Assembly (NCBI GenBank): GCA_044229235.1
Contig: JBGATH010000005.1
Span: 62,001-126,000 of the forward strand
Direction of reading: 5' to 3'
DNA: 64,000 nucleotides
Origin: UKL13-2 sp044229235
Lineage (GTDB): Bacteria; Pseudomonadota; Gammaproteobacteria; Burkholderiales; Usitatibacteraceae
In this document: positions 7,394 through 14,094 of the stretch, one piece after another
Numbering within the stretch: position 1 is the stretch's first letter
How the letters are laid out: each line of letters starts with the position of its first letter
Translations under genes and position numbers: made by a program
The notes under the pieces: generated by a model
Database searches by the model: none
The model's input: the letters and a program-made list of their open reading frames with translations, nothing else
What the model was told of the DNA's origin: nothing

Positions 7394-7804
7394 ATGAACC
7401 AACTCTTCCTGTTTCCCGATTCACTTCCACGCGACCCCGCCGTCGAGCGCTGGATGCGCGCGCATCCCGGCCCGCTGGGCGCGATCGCGCAACGTTGGTT
7501 TTCGGTGATGCATAACTGCGGCAGCGATGTGCGCGAACTGCTGCACGACGGCCATCCCACGGCCTGTGCCGGCGAGGCAGCGTTCGCGTACGTCAATGCG
7601 TTCGCCGCGCACGTCAACGTGGGTTTCTTTCGCGGCGCCGAGCTGGATGATCCGGACGGCTTGCTGGAAGGTTCGGGCAATTTCATGCGGCATGTGAAGC
7701 TGAAACCCGACAGCACGGTCGATGCCGCGGCGCTGACGCGGCTCATCGAATCGGCCTATCGGGACATACTGGTACGCCTGCAGCGGGAAGGCCGGCACAC
7801 TTGA
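7394..7804 (+). CDS. DUF1801-family protein
   Basis: The 136-residue protein matches the DUF1801 (YdhG-like) fold. It has an ELLHDGHPTACAGEAAFAYVNAFAAHVNVGFFRGAEL core and a GLLEGSGNFMRHVKL segment, with a C-terminal helix of the LIESAYRD type. Family function is unknown. It overlaps the next gene by four bases (TTGA), so the two are translationally coupled. The ATG at 7394 follows TGGTTGAAACGCA with no strong Shine-Dalgarno. Confidence 0.82.
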   Translation: MNQLFLFPDSLPRDPAVERWMRAHPGPLGAIAQRWFSVMHNCGSDVRELLHDGHPTACAGEAAFAYVNAFAAHVNVGFFRGAELDDPDGLLEGSGNFMRHVKLKPDSTVDAAALTRLIESAYRDILVRLQREGRHT

Positions 7805-8301
7805 GCGCCATTCCCACACTGCCCTGCCCCGGCTGCGGCGCGCATTTTGCCGAGACGGACGGACCGGTACATGCGTACATGACCTCGTCGCCCGCTTGCT
7901 GGGCCGCGTACGGCGCGGTGTTGGCGCGGGAGTACAGCGATGCCGTCTATGCCGACGTGCATCGGCTCGGTGTGGATGCCTACGCCGTGCAGCACCCCGG
8001 CGGACGCTCGCGCCAGGCCATTCAATCGGTGGGCCTGCATCTGGTACGCCTGTGCCTGTTCCTCGAACGCAATTTGACCGCTGCGGATGCCAATGCGGCC
8101 ATGCTGCGGGCAGGAAAGGCCAAGCACGAACATGTCTGGCTGGAGCGTCCCGCATCGCTCGGCGCCATTACCGTCGCGAACGTCCTGGCCGCGGAGGGCG
8201 TCGATGCGCACAATGCCATGGTCCGCGCCTGGGCAGAGTCGGCTTGGGCGGCGTGGTATGCGCACCACCCCATCGTCCGGCGTTGGGCCGACGCAGCCTG
8301 A
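7801..8301 (+). CDS. DUF5946-family protein with a CPGCG knuckle
   Basis: The 166-residue product starts at TTG 7801, overlapping the stop of the DUF1801 gene (TTGA), a layout that supports this non-ATG start. An N-terminal LPCPGCGAHF zinc-knuckle-like motif is followed by SSPACWAAYGAVLAREY and a LHLVRLCLFLERNL helix, features I associate with DUF5946. A role is not known. The coupling to a DUF1801 gene suggests the two act together. Confidence 0.72.
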   Translation: MSAIPTLPCPGCGAHFAETDGPVHAYMTSSPACWAAYGAVLAREYSDAVYADVHRLGVDAYAVQHPGGRSRQAIQSVGLHLVRLCLFLERNLTAADANAAMLRAGKAKHEHVWLERPASLGAITVANVLAAEGVDAHNAMVRAWAESAWAAWYAHHPIVRRWADAA

Positions 8302-8403
8302 CGCTGCCTGGGATGAGCTGCCAATTTTTCCCGGCAAGTGCTGATTTCCCTGCACTGCCTCAACACCGCGCAGGGAAATGCGTCGCGTGCAACAATCGAT
8401 GAC

Positions 8404-9077
8404 ATGCTGGAAGCACTCATAACCGCGATCCTTGATGACGACCGGCCTGCCGTTCAAAAGATGCTGCAGACGAACGTCGGCCTGGCCGCGCGCGCCATCG
8501 ACGAAGCCAGGCTCTATGAGCGCGGCATATTTCACTGGCTGTACGTCGGCGATACGCCATTGCACCTGGCGGCTGCCGGTTATCGGGTAGAGATCGTCGA
8601 ATTGCTGCTGGCAGCCGGTGCCGAGGTGAATGCATGCACGAATCATCGTCGCAGCAGCCCCTTGCATTACGCCGCCGACGGATACATCACCGGCCCGGCG
8701 TGGAATGCCGCAGCACAGGTGCGTACGCTGCAAGTCCTGCTGGCCGCCGGCGCGGACATCCACGCCCGCGACAAGAACGGTGCGACGCCGCTGCATCGCG
8801 CCGTGCGTACGCGTTGCGCGGCGGCGGTCGATTTCCTGCTTGCGGCGGGCGCCTGCACCGTTGCGCGTAACAATTCCGGTTCCACGCCGTTTCATCTCGC
8901 GGGACAAAAACGCAGGCGGGCGGTGGAGAGTTGCCTGCCAAGGATGCGCAATCCGCATCATCGCGGCCTTTCTCTCGGCCGGAATGGATATCAATCTGGA
9001 AGGCAAGGGCGTAAATCGGTTTTGGCTATGCCACCAGCGCCTGGGTGCGGGACATGCTTGTCGATAACACTGCCTGA
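8404..9077 (+). pseudogene. Ankyrin-repeat protein, frameshifted remnant
   Basis: From the ATG at 8404 the frame gives a clean ankyrin protein: DTPLHLAAAGYRVEIVELLLAAG, then a long repeat with LQVLLAAGADIHARDKNGATPLH, then DFLLAAGACTVARNNSGSTPFHLAG. After about 8900 this frame loses all repeat character. The expected continuation appears in a second frame (IIAAFLSAGMDINLEGKG), a KSVL stretch returns to the first, and GYATSAWVRDMLVDNTA ending at 9077 is in a third. Three indels are therefore needed to restore the protein. One is next to a run of A at about 8906. Either the gene is dead or the assembly has errors here. Confidence 0.75.
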
Positions 9078-9312
9078 GGCTTTCGCAAGCGGTCGCCGGT
9101 ACAGGAAATGATTTGGCCGCAGAAAAACGCCGCAAGCAGCTTGCGCTGGCAAAATGCGACGTGAAATCCGTCGCGAACCGCGCTCGTGCACGAGAGAGTT
9201 CCGCCTACCACGGCGCGGTCTGATCAGGACAAAATCCCGCCAGCGCCACGCTGCCATCATGAACCCTGCCGCCGGTGCAGGTTCGCGCCGCGGCGAAAGA
9301 CATTGAGCAGTC

Positions 9313-9570
9313 ATGATCGAAACAGTGAAGGCCTGGCAATGCATCGGTTGCGGCAAGATCGGAGGCGCCGCAGACCTGCGTGGGCGTGTCAGGGAACGCA
9401 AGGTGGAACTGGTTTACGCCGACGAGCACCGGGCCGAAATGGCGCGCCTGCAAACGGCGAACGACGCCATGGTCGCGTTACTGCGGCAGTTTGCCCATGT
9501 CACGCCGCGCAAGGGCGCGTAAACGCAGCTATCGCGCCATGCAGGAAAAAGCGCGGCTGATGGTAGGACG
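9313..9570 (+). pseudogene. Decayed paralogue of the small Cys-rich protein at 13397
   Basis: The sequence aligns with the gene at 13397-13669 at DNA level. It shares the start VKAWQCIGCGKI, the middle RKVELVY.DEHRAE and the later SYRAM/YRAMQE region. Between them, small indels (one base gained, two lost, one gained) change TCVGVC into an unrelated peptide, so the second cysteine pair is gone. A further shift creates a TAA at 9520-9522 and leaves YRAMQEKAR in another frame. The first cysteine pair survives. The duplicates also share sequence downstream, including a palindrome that in this copy is split by an insertion element. Confidence 0.75.
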
Positions 9571-9630
9571 GCAACCTCGCGTCGAAATGCAGGACACCGC
9601 CAAGGCCGTATAAACACGAAGATTGCCATT

Positions 9631-9649
9631 TGGCGCGGCTTTTCCAGCC
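9631..9649 (+). repeat. Left arm of the split palindrome (insertion target)
   Basis: TGGCGCGGCTTTTCCAGCC followed by ATTTTT is nearly the same as the left arm and loop of the intact palindrome at 13815-13856. Its partner arm is found about 1.05 kb away at 10707-10724. Between them lies the IS30-family remnant. Confidence 0.75.
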
Positions 9650-9655
9650 ATTTTT

Positions 9656-10701
9656 CGCGGATTCAACCACGAGTCCCGACACTTCAGGGCGTGCGCAAGG
9701 AGGGTGAGGTAACGAACCGCGGTACCCTTTTGCTTCTGACACGAAAAGGAAGCCGCTGGTGGTTCGCCCCTCACCCCGGAAGAACGTTACCTGATTCACG
9801 CCGGTTTTGTGGCCAAATTGCCGTTGTCGAGATTGCCATTGCGCTGGGCCGGCATCGATCGGCGGTCTATGACGAGTACCAGCGGTCGTGATTCGGCGGG
9901 ACGGTACTGTCCGCGCATCGGGCCCAGCGGCATCGCAACGCGGCCAGCGCGCGCAGTGCTGCCAACGCGCGGCACAAGCCCGCCGAAGACCGGCAGGAAA
10001 TCAAGCAACAGATCGCGGGCTGGTCGGGAACAAATCAGCGGTCGCCGGCACAGATATTCAACACCTGGTGCCGGTCAGCTCTCCAGGCCATCCATCTGGC
10101 GGCCAAACGCCACGGCCGGGGACCGGTGGTTGCGCTGCGCCCGGCTGCGCCTTCATCTGAAGCGGCCTGCCCGGCGCCGGTGGAACGGTTCTGCAGTCGA
10201 TCCACCGGCGCGCCAAGGAGGTTCTGCTGCGGATCGAGATCGGTCATTGGGAAGCCGATGCACGCCATTGGCAAGAGAAGGATAAAAAGCGTTTGTTGGT
10301 CATGGTCGAGCGGCAGAGTTTGTGCATGCAGTTGAAGGTGCTCGAACGGATTGAGGCCGAGCCAACGGCGCGATCGATGAAACGACGCCTGGATCACTGT
10401 GGGATTCCGTTTGAAAGTGTGGCCACCGATCGCGGTCCTGGAGTTCAGGCAACAGTAGAGATCACGGCCCACAAGGCTCTTGTCTGCGATCCTCGTGCAC
10501 CAAAACCAGCGCGGCACCAACGAGAACCAGATCGGCATGCTGCGCGTGGTTTACCCAAGGTGATATGGACAACCTCACCCCACGTCAGGCGTCTGCAGGA
10601 AAAATACAACCACAGACCAAGGAAATGTCTCGGCTTCCTGACCCCATACGAGGTAGCATTCAACCGCCCACCGCGTGTCGGGACTCGTACTTGAATCCGC
10701 G
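9656..10701 (+). mobile_element. IS30-family insertion sequence remnant (about 1.05 kb)
   Basis: Terminal inverted repeats of about 27 bases bound the element: left 9656-9682, starting CGCGGATTCAA and ending GAGTCCCGACAC, and right 10675-10701, its reverse complement with two mismatches. TTTTC or TTTT lies outside both ends. The interior encodes a broken IS30-type transposase. The outside flanks are the two arms of a palindrome that is uninterrupted in the paralogous locus at 13.8 kb, so both ends can be placed within a few bases. The length is slightly below the usual 1.1-1.2 kb, consistent with internal deletions. Confidence 0.82.
9770..10694 (+). pseudogene. IS30-family transposase, multiply frameshifted
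   Basis: Family signatures are spread over several frames. The N-terminal LTPEERYLIHAG starts at 9770. The helix-turn-helix part IAIALGRHRSAVYDEYQRS is in a second frame and ends at a stop. The DDE-domain IEIGHWEAD and TDRGPG regions come from about 10226-10445, and the C-terminal YNHRPRKCLGFLTPYEVAFN ends at about 10694. At least three shifts and one stop separate them, so no active transposase can be made. The order and spacing of the pieces fit a full-length IS30 transposase with some loss in the middle. Confidence 0.82.
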
Positions 10702-10706
10702 TTTTC

Positions 10707-10724
10707 GGCCTGGAAGGCGCGCCA
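10707..10724 (+). repeat. Right arm of the split palindrome
   Basis: GGCCTGGAAGGCGCGCCA matches the right arm of the intact palindrome at 13815-13856 (GGCCTGGAAGGCTCGCCA) with one difference. Similarity continues for about 30 more bases (CCAGTGCTTG, GTTT), showing that the duplicated segment extends beyond the insertion element. Confidence 0.75.
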
Positions 10725-10799
10725 GTGCTTGTGTTTACGTCGTGGTCGGGGCCTAGTGCAACCTTGGCGCAGATGCCGGTCTACGGCCATCCCTGCCGA

Positions 10800-11237
10800 T
10801 CAGACCGCAGTAATCCGCAGCTGCCGAACCATGACTGCCGGCCGCGCCACAAGATCGGCGAGCGTGTACTGGTCGAGTGAGGCATAGAGCGCATCAAAGC
10901 CGTCGCTGAGCACTTTTGCCAGCCGGCAACTGGGGGCGATGCGACAGTTGTTGTGTTCGGAAAAGCACTCGACGATGGGGGCCTCGCCCTCCGCGTCGCG
11001 CACCACGCGACCGACGCGGATCTGGTCCGGTTCGATCGCCAAGCGGACGCCCCCGCCCTTGCCGCGCACCGACTCCACCATGCCGGACTTGCCCAACTGG
11101 TGCACCACCTTCATGAGGTGATTCTCGGAAATGTCGTATGCCGCGGCAATTTCCGGGATGGTGGACAGCTGGTCGCGATGTAGCGCCAGGTACATGAGCA
11201 CGCGCAGCGTGTAGTCGGAATAAACGGTGAGCTTCAT
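10800..11237 (-). CDS. nsrR: Nitric-oxide-sensing Rrf2 repressor NsrR
   Basis: The 145-residue protein is an Rrf2-family winged helix regulator. It starts MKLTVYSDYTLRVLMYLAL, has a recognition region ENHLMKVVHQLGKSGMVES and the typical RGKGGGVRLA wing. The cluster-binding cysteines ECFSEHNNCRIAPSC have the spacing of NsrR rather than IscR. NsrR uses a NO-sensitive Fe-S cluster and represses NO-detoxification genes. It is divergent from the operon starting at 11321, with two NsrR-type boxes in the 83-base spacer, one of them directly against its own start codon, so autoregulation is likely. Confidence 0.9.
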   Translation of the reverse strand: MKLTVYSDYTLRVLMYLALHRDQLSTIPEIAAAYDISENHLMKVVHQLGKSGMVESVRGKGGGVRLAIEPDQIRVGRVVRDAEGEAPIVECFSEHNNCRIAPSCRLAKVLSDGFDALYASLDQYTLADLVARPAVMVRQLRITAV

Positions 11238-11260
11238 AAGATGTATTTTATATATTGCTT
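11238..11260. promoter_or_regulatory. NsrR-type operator, box 1
   Basis: The 23-base site begins AAGATGTATTT and ends ATATATTGCTT. The first half fits the NsrR half-site AAGATGCATTT with one change; the second half is the inverted, weaker partner. It touches the nsrR start codon, so it would block nsrR transcription or early elongation. Confidence 0.65.
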
Positions 11261-11284
11261 TTTGAAACCGACGGGATTATATTA

Positions 11285-11307
11285 AAGCTGTATTTTCAAT
11301 ATACCTT
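11285..11307. promoter_or_regulatory. NsrR-type operator, box 2
   Basis: The second 23-base site begins AAGCTGTATTT and ends AATATACCTT, with the same architecture as box 1. It ends 13 bases before the ATG of the Fe-S assembly gene at 11321 and probably controls the rightward operon. The whole spacer is AT-rich in contrast to its surroundings. Confidence 0.6.
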
Positions 11308-11320
11308 CTAAACCCGCCTC

Positions 11321-11656
11321 ATGTCCACGACCGACGAACTCGAAATCCTGCGCAAAGCCCTGCGCAAGGTGGTCGACCCGGAAGTCGGCATGAACATCGT
11401 CGACCTGGGCCTCGTGTACGACATCCGCCGGGATAGCGGCGGCGTGTCGGTGGATATCACCATGACCTCGCCGGCCTGCCCCATGGGCGAAGGCATCCTC
11501 GCCGAAGCGGAATATGAACTGCAGGCGGTGCTACCGACCGATGTCCCGGTGGCCGTTAATCTTGTCTGGGACCCGCCCTGGTCCGCCACGCGCATGAGCG
11601 AGCGCGCGCGCGAAATCCTCGGCTGGGAAGACGGCATGGACCCGCCATTCCCATGA
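11321..11656 (+). CDS. MIP18/DUF59-type metal-sulfur cluster assembly factor
   Basis: The 111-residue protein has the DUF59 fold found in SufT and PaaD. The signatures are VVDPEVGMNIVDLGLVYDI at about residues 17-35 and the cysteine loop MTSPACPMGEG. Such proteins help insert or mature Fe-S clusters in the cytoplasm. As first gene after the NsrR boxes, its likely job is repair of clusters damaged by nitric oxide; that is inference from position. Its stop overlaps the start of the next gene (ATGA). Confidence 0.85.
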   Translation: MSTTDELEILRKALRKVVDPEVGMNIVDLGLVYDIRRDSGGVSVDITMTSPACPMGEGILAEAEYELQAVLPTDVPVAVNLVWDPPWSATRMSERAREILGWEDGMDPPFP

Positions 11657-12789
11657 ATACCCTGCCCCCGCGCCTGCGCCTGCTGCTGGCCCTGCCGGCA
11701 ATCGCCTCGTTGCTGTGCGGCGTCCTGTCGGGCCTGTCGCGACTGGGAATTGCCATGCCGGCGTTCATCAGCAATCTCATCGGCCAGCACGGCGCTCTCA
11801 TGACCGGCGGACTGTTCGGCACCGTCATCGGACTCGAACGCGCCGTCGCCATCGGCGGCCTGTGGCCGTTTGCGGCGCCACTGCTCTCAGGGCTGGCCGC
11901 CGTCGGCATCATCGCCGGCATTCCCGCGCCGTGGCCGGCGACGGTGCTGTGCGCGGCAGCGCTGGTGATGACCCTTGCCTGCGCCGCGGTATGGCAACGG
12001 CAAAAAGTCGCCCATCACGCCGTCCTGACCATCGCGGCCGGCGCGTGGCTGGCCGGAAACCTGACGTGGCTGCTCACCGCCGACGCACCGGCCGCCATAC
12101 CGTTCTGGGGCGCGTTCCTGTTACTCACCATCGCCGGAGAACGGCTGGAGCTGTCACGCTTCATCCCGACGCCGCCACGCGCCCGTCTGGCTTTCGCCCT
12201 GGTCACGGCATGGCTGCTGCTCGCGCTCGCCGCCACGCTGGTCATGGAAGCGCCGGCCTTGCGCGCATTCGGCGCGGGCCTGGTGGCACTGGCCGCCTGG
12301 CTGGTGCGCTACGACATCGCCCGTCGCACGGTGCGCACGCCGGGACTCACGCGCTACATCGCGGTTTGCCTGCTGTGCGGTTACGGCTGGCTGGCCGCAG
12401 CGGGAATGCTGGGCGCGGCTGGTGCGTTTGAGATCGGCGCGCCGCTGCGTGATGCCGCCCTGCATGCGCTGTTGCTGGGTTTTGTCTTCTCGATGGTGTT
12501 CGGCCATGCGCCGATCATCCTGCCGGCGGTCAGTACGCTGCGATTCCATTGGCACCGCGGCTTCTACCTGCCGCTGGCGCTGTTGCATGCGGGCATCTCG
12601 GTGCGGGTGTGGGCCGGGCTGGGTGACGACTTCGCGTTGCGCCGGCATGCCGGTGTCGCCAACGCGCTCGCGCTGCTGCTGTTCATGCTACTGGTCGCCA
12701 CCAGCCTGCGCCTTTCCCGCAAGACCGCGCCCGGCCGCGGTCCTGAACCTGCTTCGTCCAACAACCCCCTCATAAGGAGTGCCACATGA
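11653..12789 (+). CDS. NnrS-like polytopic membrane protein
   Basis: The 378-residue protein is almost entirely hydrophobic with about 10-12 membrane helices. Conserved-looking histidines are in HALLLGFVFSMVFGHAPIILP and FHWHRGFYLPLALLHAG, positions that in NnrS proteins may bind haem or copper. NnrS family members are NO-responsive and relieve nitrosative stress. The match is at the level of layout and motifs, so NnrS-like is as far as it can be taken. The gene is coupled on both sides by ATGA overlaps (11653-11656 and 12786-12789), making it the middle of an operon. Confidence 0.65.
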   Translation: MNTLPPRLRLLLALPAIASLLCGVLSGLSRLGIAMPAFISNLIGQHGALMTGGLFGTVIGLERAVAIGGLWPFAAPLLSGLAAVGIIAGIPAPWPATVLCAAALVMTLACAAVWQRQKVAHHAVLTIAAGAWLAGNLTWLLTADAPAAIPFWGAFLLLTIAGERLELSRFIPTPPRARLAFALVTAWLLLALAATLVMEAPALRAFGAGLVALAAWLVRYDIARRTVRTPGLTRYIAVCLLCGYGWLAAAGMLGAAGAFEIGAPLRDAALHALLLGFVFSMVFGHAPIILPAVSTLRFHWHRGFYLPLALLHAGISVRVWAGLGDDFALRRHAGVANALALLLFMLLVATSLRLSRKTAPGRGPEPASSNNPLIRSAT

Positions 12790-13046
12790 TTTCCTGCGAC
12801 CACCACCACGTTTCCCCGCTGGCCGTTTACGGCTTTGACGCACGCGGCGTCGCCAAGCGCTTTCGCCACGCCGCCATCTTCGGCGCGCTCGATTCGCTGG
12901 ACGCCGGTGAAAACATGCGTTTCGTCAACGACCACGATCCGCTCCCGCTGCTGCGGCAGATCGAAGCGCGTTACGGCGACACCGTTGCCGTCAATTACCT
13001 GAAGCGGGAGGACGGTGAAATCGTGATCGATTTCGCCCGGCGCTAG
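12786..13046 (+). CDS. DUF2249-family protein
   Basis: The 86-residue protein has the DUF2249 pattern: FDARGVAKRFRHAAIFGALDSL, then the signature GENMRFVNDHDPLPLL and a C-terminal strand EIVIDFARR. The family is common next to NsrR-regulated and denitrification genes but has no firm biochemical role. An AAGGAG Shine-Dalgarno precedes the ATG, which overlaps the stop of the membrane-protein gene. fdxA starts one base after its stop. Confidence 0.85.
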   Translation: MISCDHHHVSPLAVYGFDARGVAKRFRHAAIFGALDSLDAGENMRFVNDHDPLPLLRQIEARYGDTVAVNYLKREDGEIVIDFARR

Positions 13047-13047
13047 C

Positions 13048-13374
13048 ATGACCTACGTCGTCACCGAAGCCTGCATCAACTGCAAGCACACCACGTGCGT
13101 GGACGTGTGCCCGGTGGATGCCTTTCGCGAAGGCCCCAACTTCCTCGCGATCGACCCCGATGAATGCATCGACTGCACGCTGTGCGTGCCCGAATGCCCG
13201 GTGGAAGCGATCTACGCCGATACCGAGGTACCGGCCGGCCAGGACGAATTCATCGGTCTCAACGCCCGCCTGGCGCAGAAATGGCCGGTCATCACCCAGC
13301 AAAAGCCACCGCTGGCCGATGAAGGTGGCGTAAAACTGCCGGCCAAACGGGAATTGCTCATCGAGGATTGGTAA
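13048..13374 (+). CDS. fdxA: 7Fe-8S ferredoxin FdxA
   Basis: The 108-residue electron carrier has the FdxA layout. The first cysteine group is CINCKHTTCVDVCPVD and the second CIDCTLCVPECPVEAIYAD, fitting one 3Fe-4S and one 4Fe-4S cluster. The extra, non-ligand cysteine usually found after CPVD is Ala here. A C-terminal extension follows, as in Azotobacter-type FdI. Place in the NsrR operon suggests supply of electrons for NO reduction or cluster repair, by inference. Confidence 0.92.
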   Translation: MTYVVTEACINCKHTTCVDVCPVDAFREGPNFLAIDPDECIDCTLCVPECPVEAIYADTEVPAGQDEFIGLNARLAQKWPVITQQKPPLADEGGVKLPAKRELLIEDW

Positions 13375-13396
13375 GCACCGCGCGCGGGAGTACATC

Positions 13397-13669
13397 ATGG
13401 CGGAACCGGTAAAGGCCTGGCAGTGCATCGGCTGCGGCAAGATTGAGGCGCCGCAGACCTGCGTGGGCGTGTGTCAGGACCGCAAGGTGGAACTGGTCTA
13501 TGTCGACGAGCATCGCGCGGAACTGGCGGCGCTGCAGTCCGCCAACGACGCCATGGCTGCGGTACTGAAGCAATTTGCGTATATCCAGCCGCGCGAAGGC
13601 GGCTGGGAAACTTCCTACCGGGCCATGCAGGAAAGGGCCAAACAGGTCCTGGCTGGCGTGGGTGCTTGA
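13397..13669 (+). CDS. Small Cys-rich protein (possible zinc ribbon)
   Basis: The 90-residue protein begins AEPVKAWQCIGCGKIEAPQTCVGVCQDRKVELVY. The two cysteine pairs CIGC and CVGVC could form a zinc ribbon or a rubredoxin-like site. The rest is helical (EHRAELAALQSANDAMAAVLKQF). No named family is recognised. It starts 22 bases after fdxA and is probably the last gene of the NsrR operon. A decayed copy lies at 9313. Confidence 0.72.
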   Translation: MAEPVKAWQCIGCGKIEAPQTCVGVCQDRKVELVYVDEHRAELAALQSANDAMAAVLKQFAYIQPREGGWETSYRAMQERAKQVLAGVGA

Positions 13670-13814
13670 TCAGTGCCTGCGGCTTGAATGTTCCCAGCGT
13701 CGCCAGCGACACCTGTGCCTCAACACTTGGGCTGATCGACTTGTCCGGCGGACGGCGGTCGCCTGACAGGTGAGACCATCGCCAAGCCCGCATTAAAGAT
13801 CGCAGAACGCCATT

Positions 13815-13856
13815 TGGCGCGGCTTTCCAGCCCTTTTTGGCCTGGAAGGCTCGCCA
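13815..13856. repeat. Palindrome with a CTTTTT loop, intact target-site copy
   Basis: Two 18-base arms, TGGCGCGGCTTTCCAGCC and GGCCTGGAAGGCTCGCCA, are inverted copies at about 13 of 18 positions and flank CTTTTT. It lies about 145 bases after the Cys-rich gene and could act as a transcription terminator, though no U-run follows. The same arms occur at 9631 and 10707, where an IS30-family element sits in the loop. Confidence 0.7.
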
Positions 13857-13877
13857 GTGCTTGAGTTTGTGTGCTCG

Positions 13878-14045
13878 TCAGGGCGCGGTAAAGCCCTTGG
13901 CAAGGAACAACTTGCGGCCCTCCCCCGTCGACAGAAATTGCAGCAGTACCGCGGCCTCCACGGGCGATGTGGCCACCTTCATCACTGCGCTGGAATAGGC
14001 GGTGGGCTTCTGCAGCGATGGCGGCAATGTGATGCCAGCTGATAC
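13878..14045 (-). pseudogene. C-terminal fragment of a ModA-like substrate-binding protein
   Basis: On the minus strand about 55 codons read VSAGITLPPSLQKPTAYSS, then VMKVATSPVEAAVLLQFLST and EGRKLFLAKGFTAP before a TGA. This resembles the last third of molybdate/tungstate-type periplasmic binding proteins. No matching upstream part is present, so it is a remnant. It lies between the palindrome and the CYTH-CHAD gene; the rest of the 13670-14094 spacer shows nothing else. Confidence 0.6.
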
Positions 14046-14094
14046 TTTTTGCACAAGCGACCTGCAACGGTCTCGGCAATCACGCGCACCGGCG

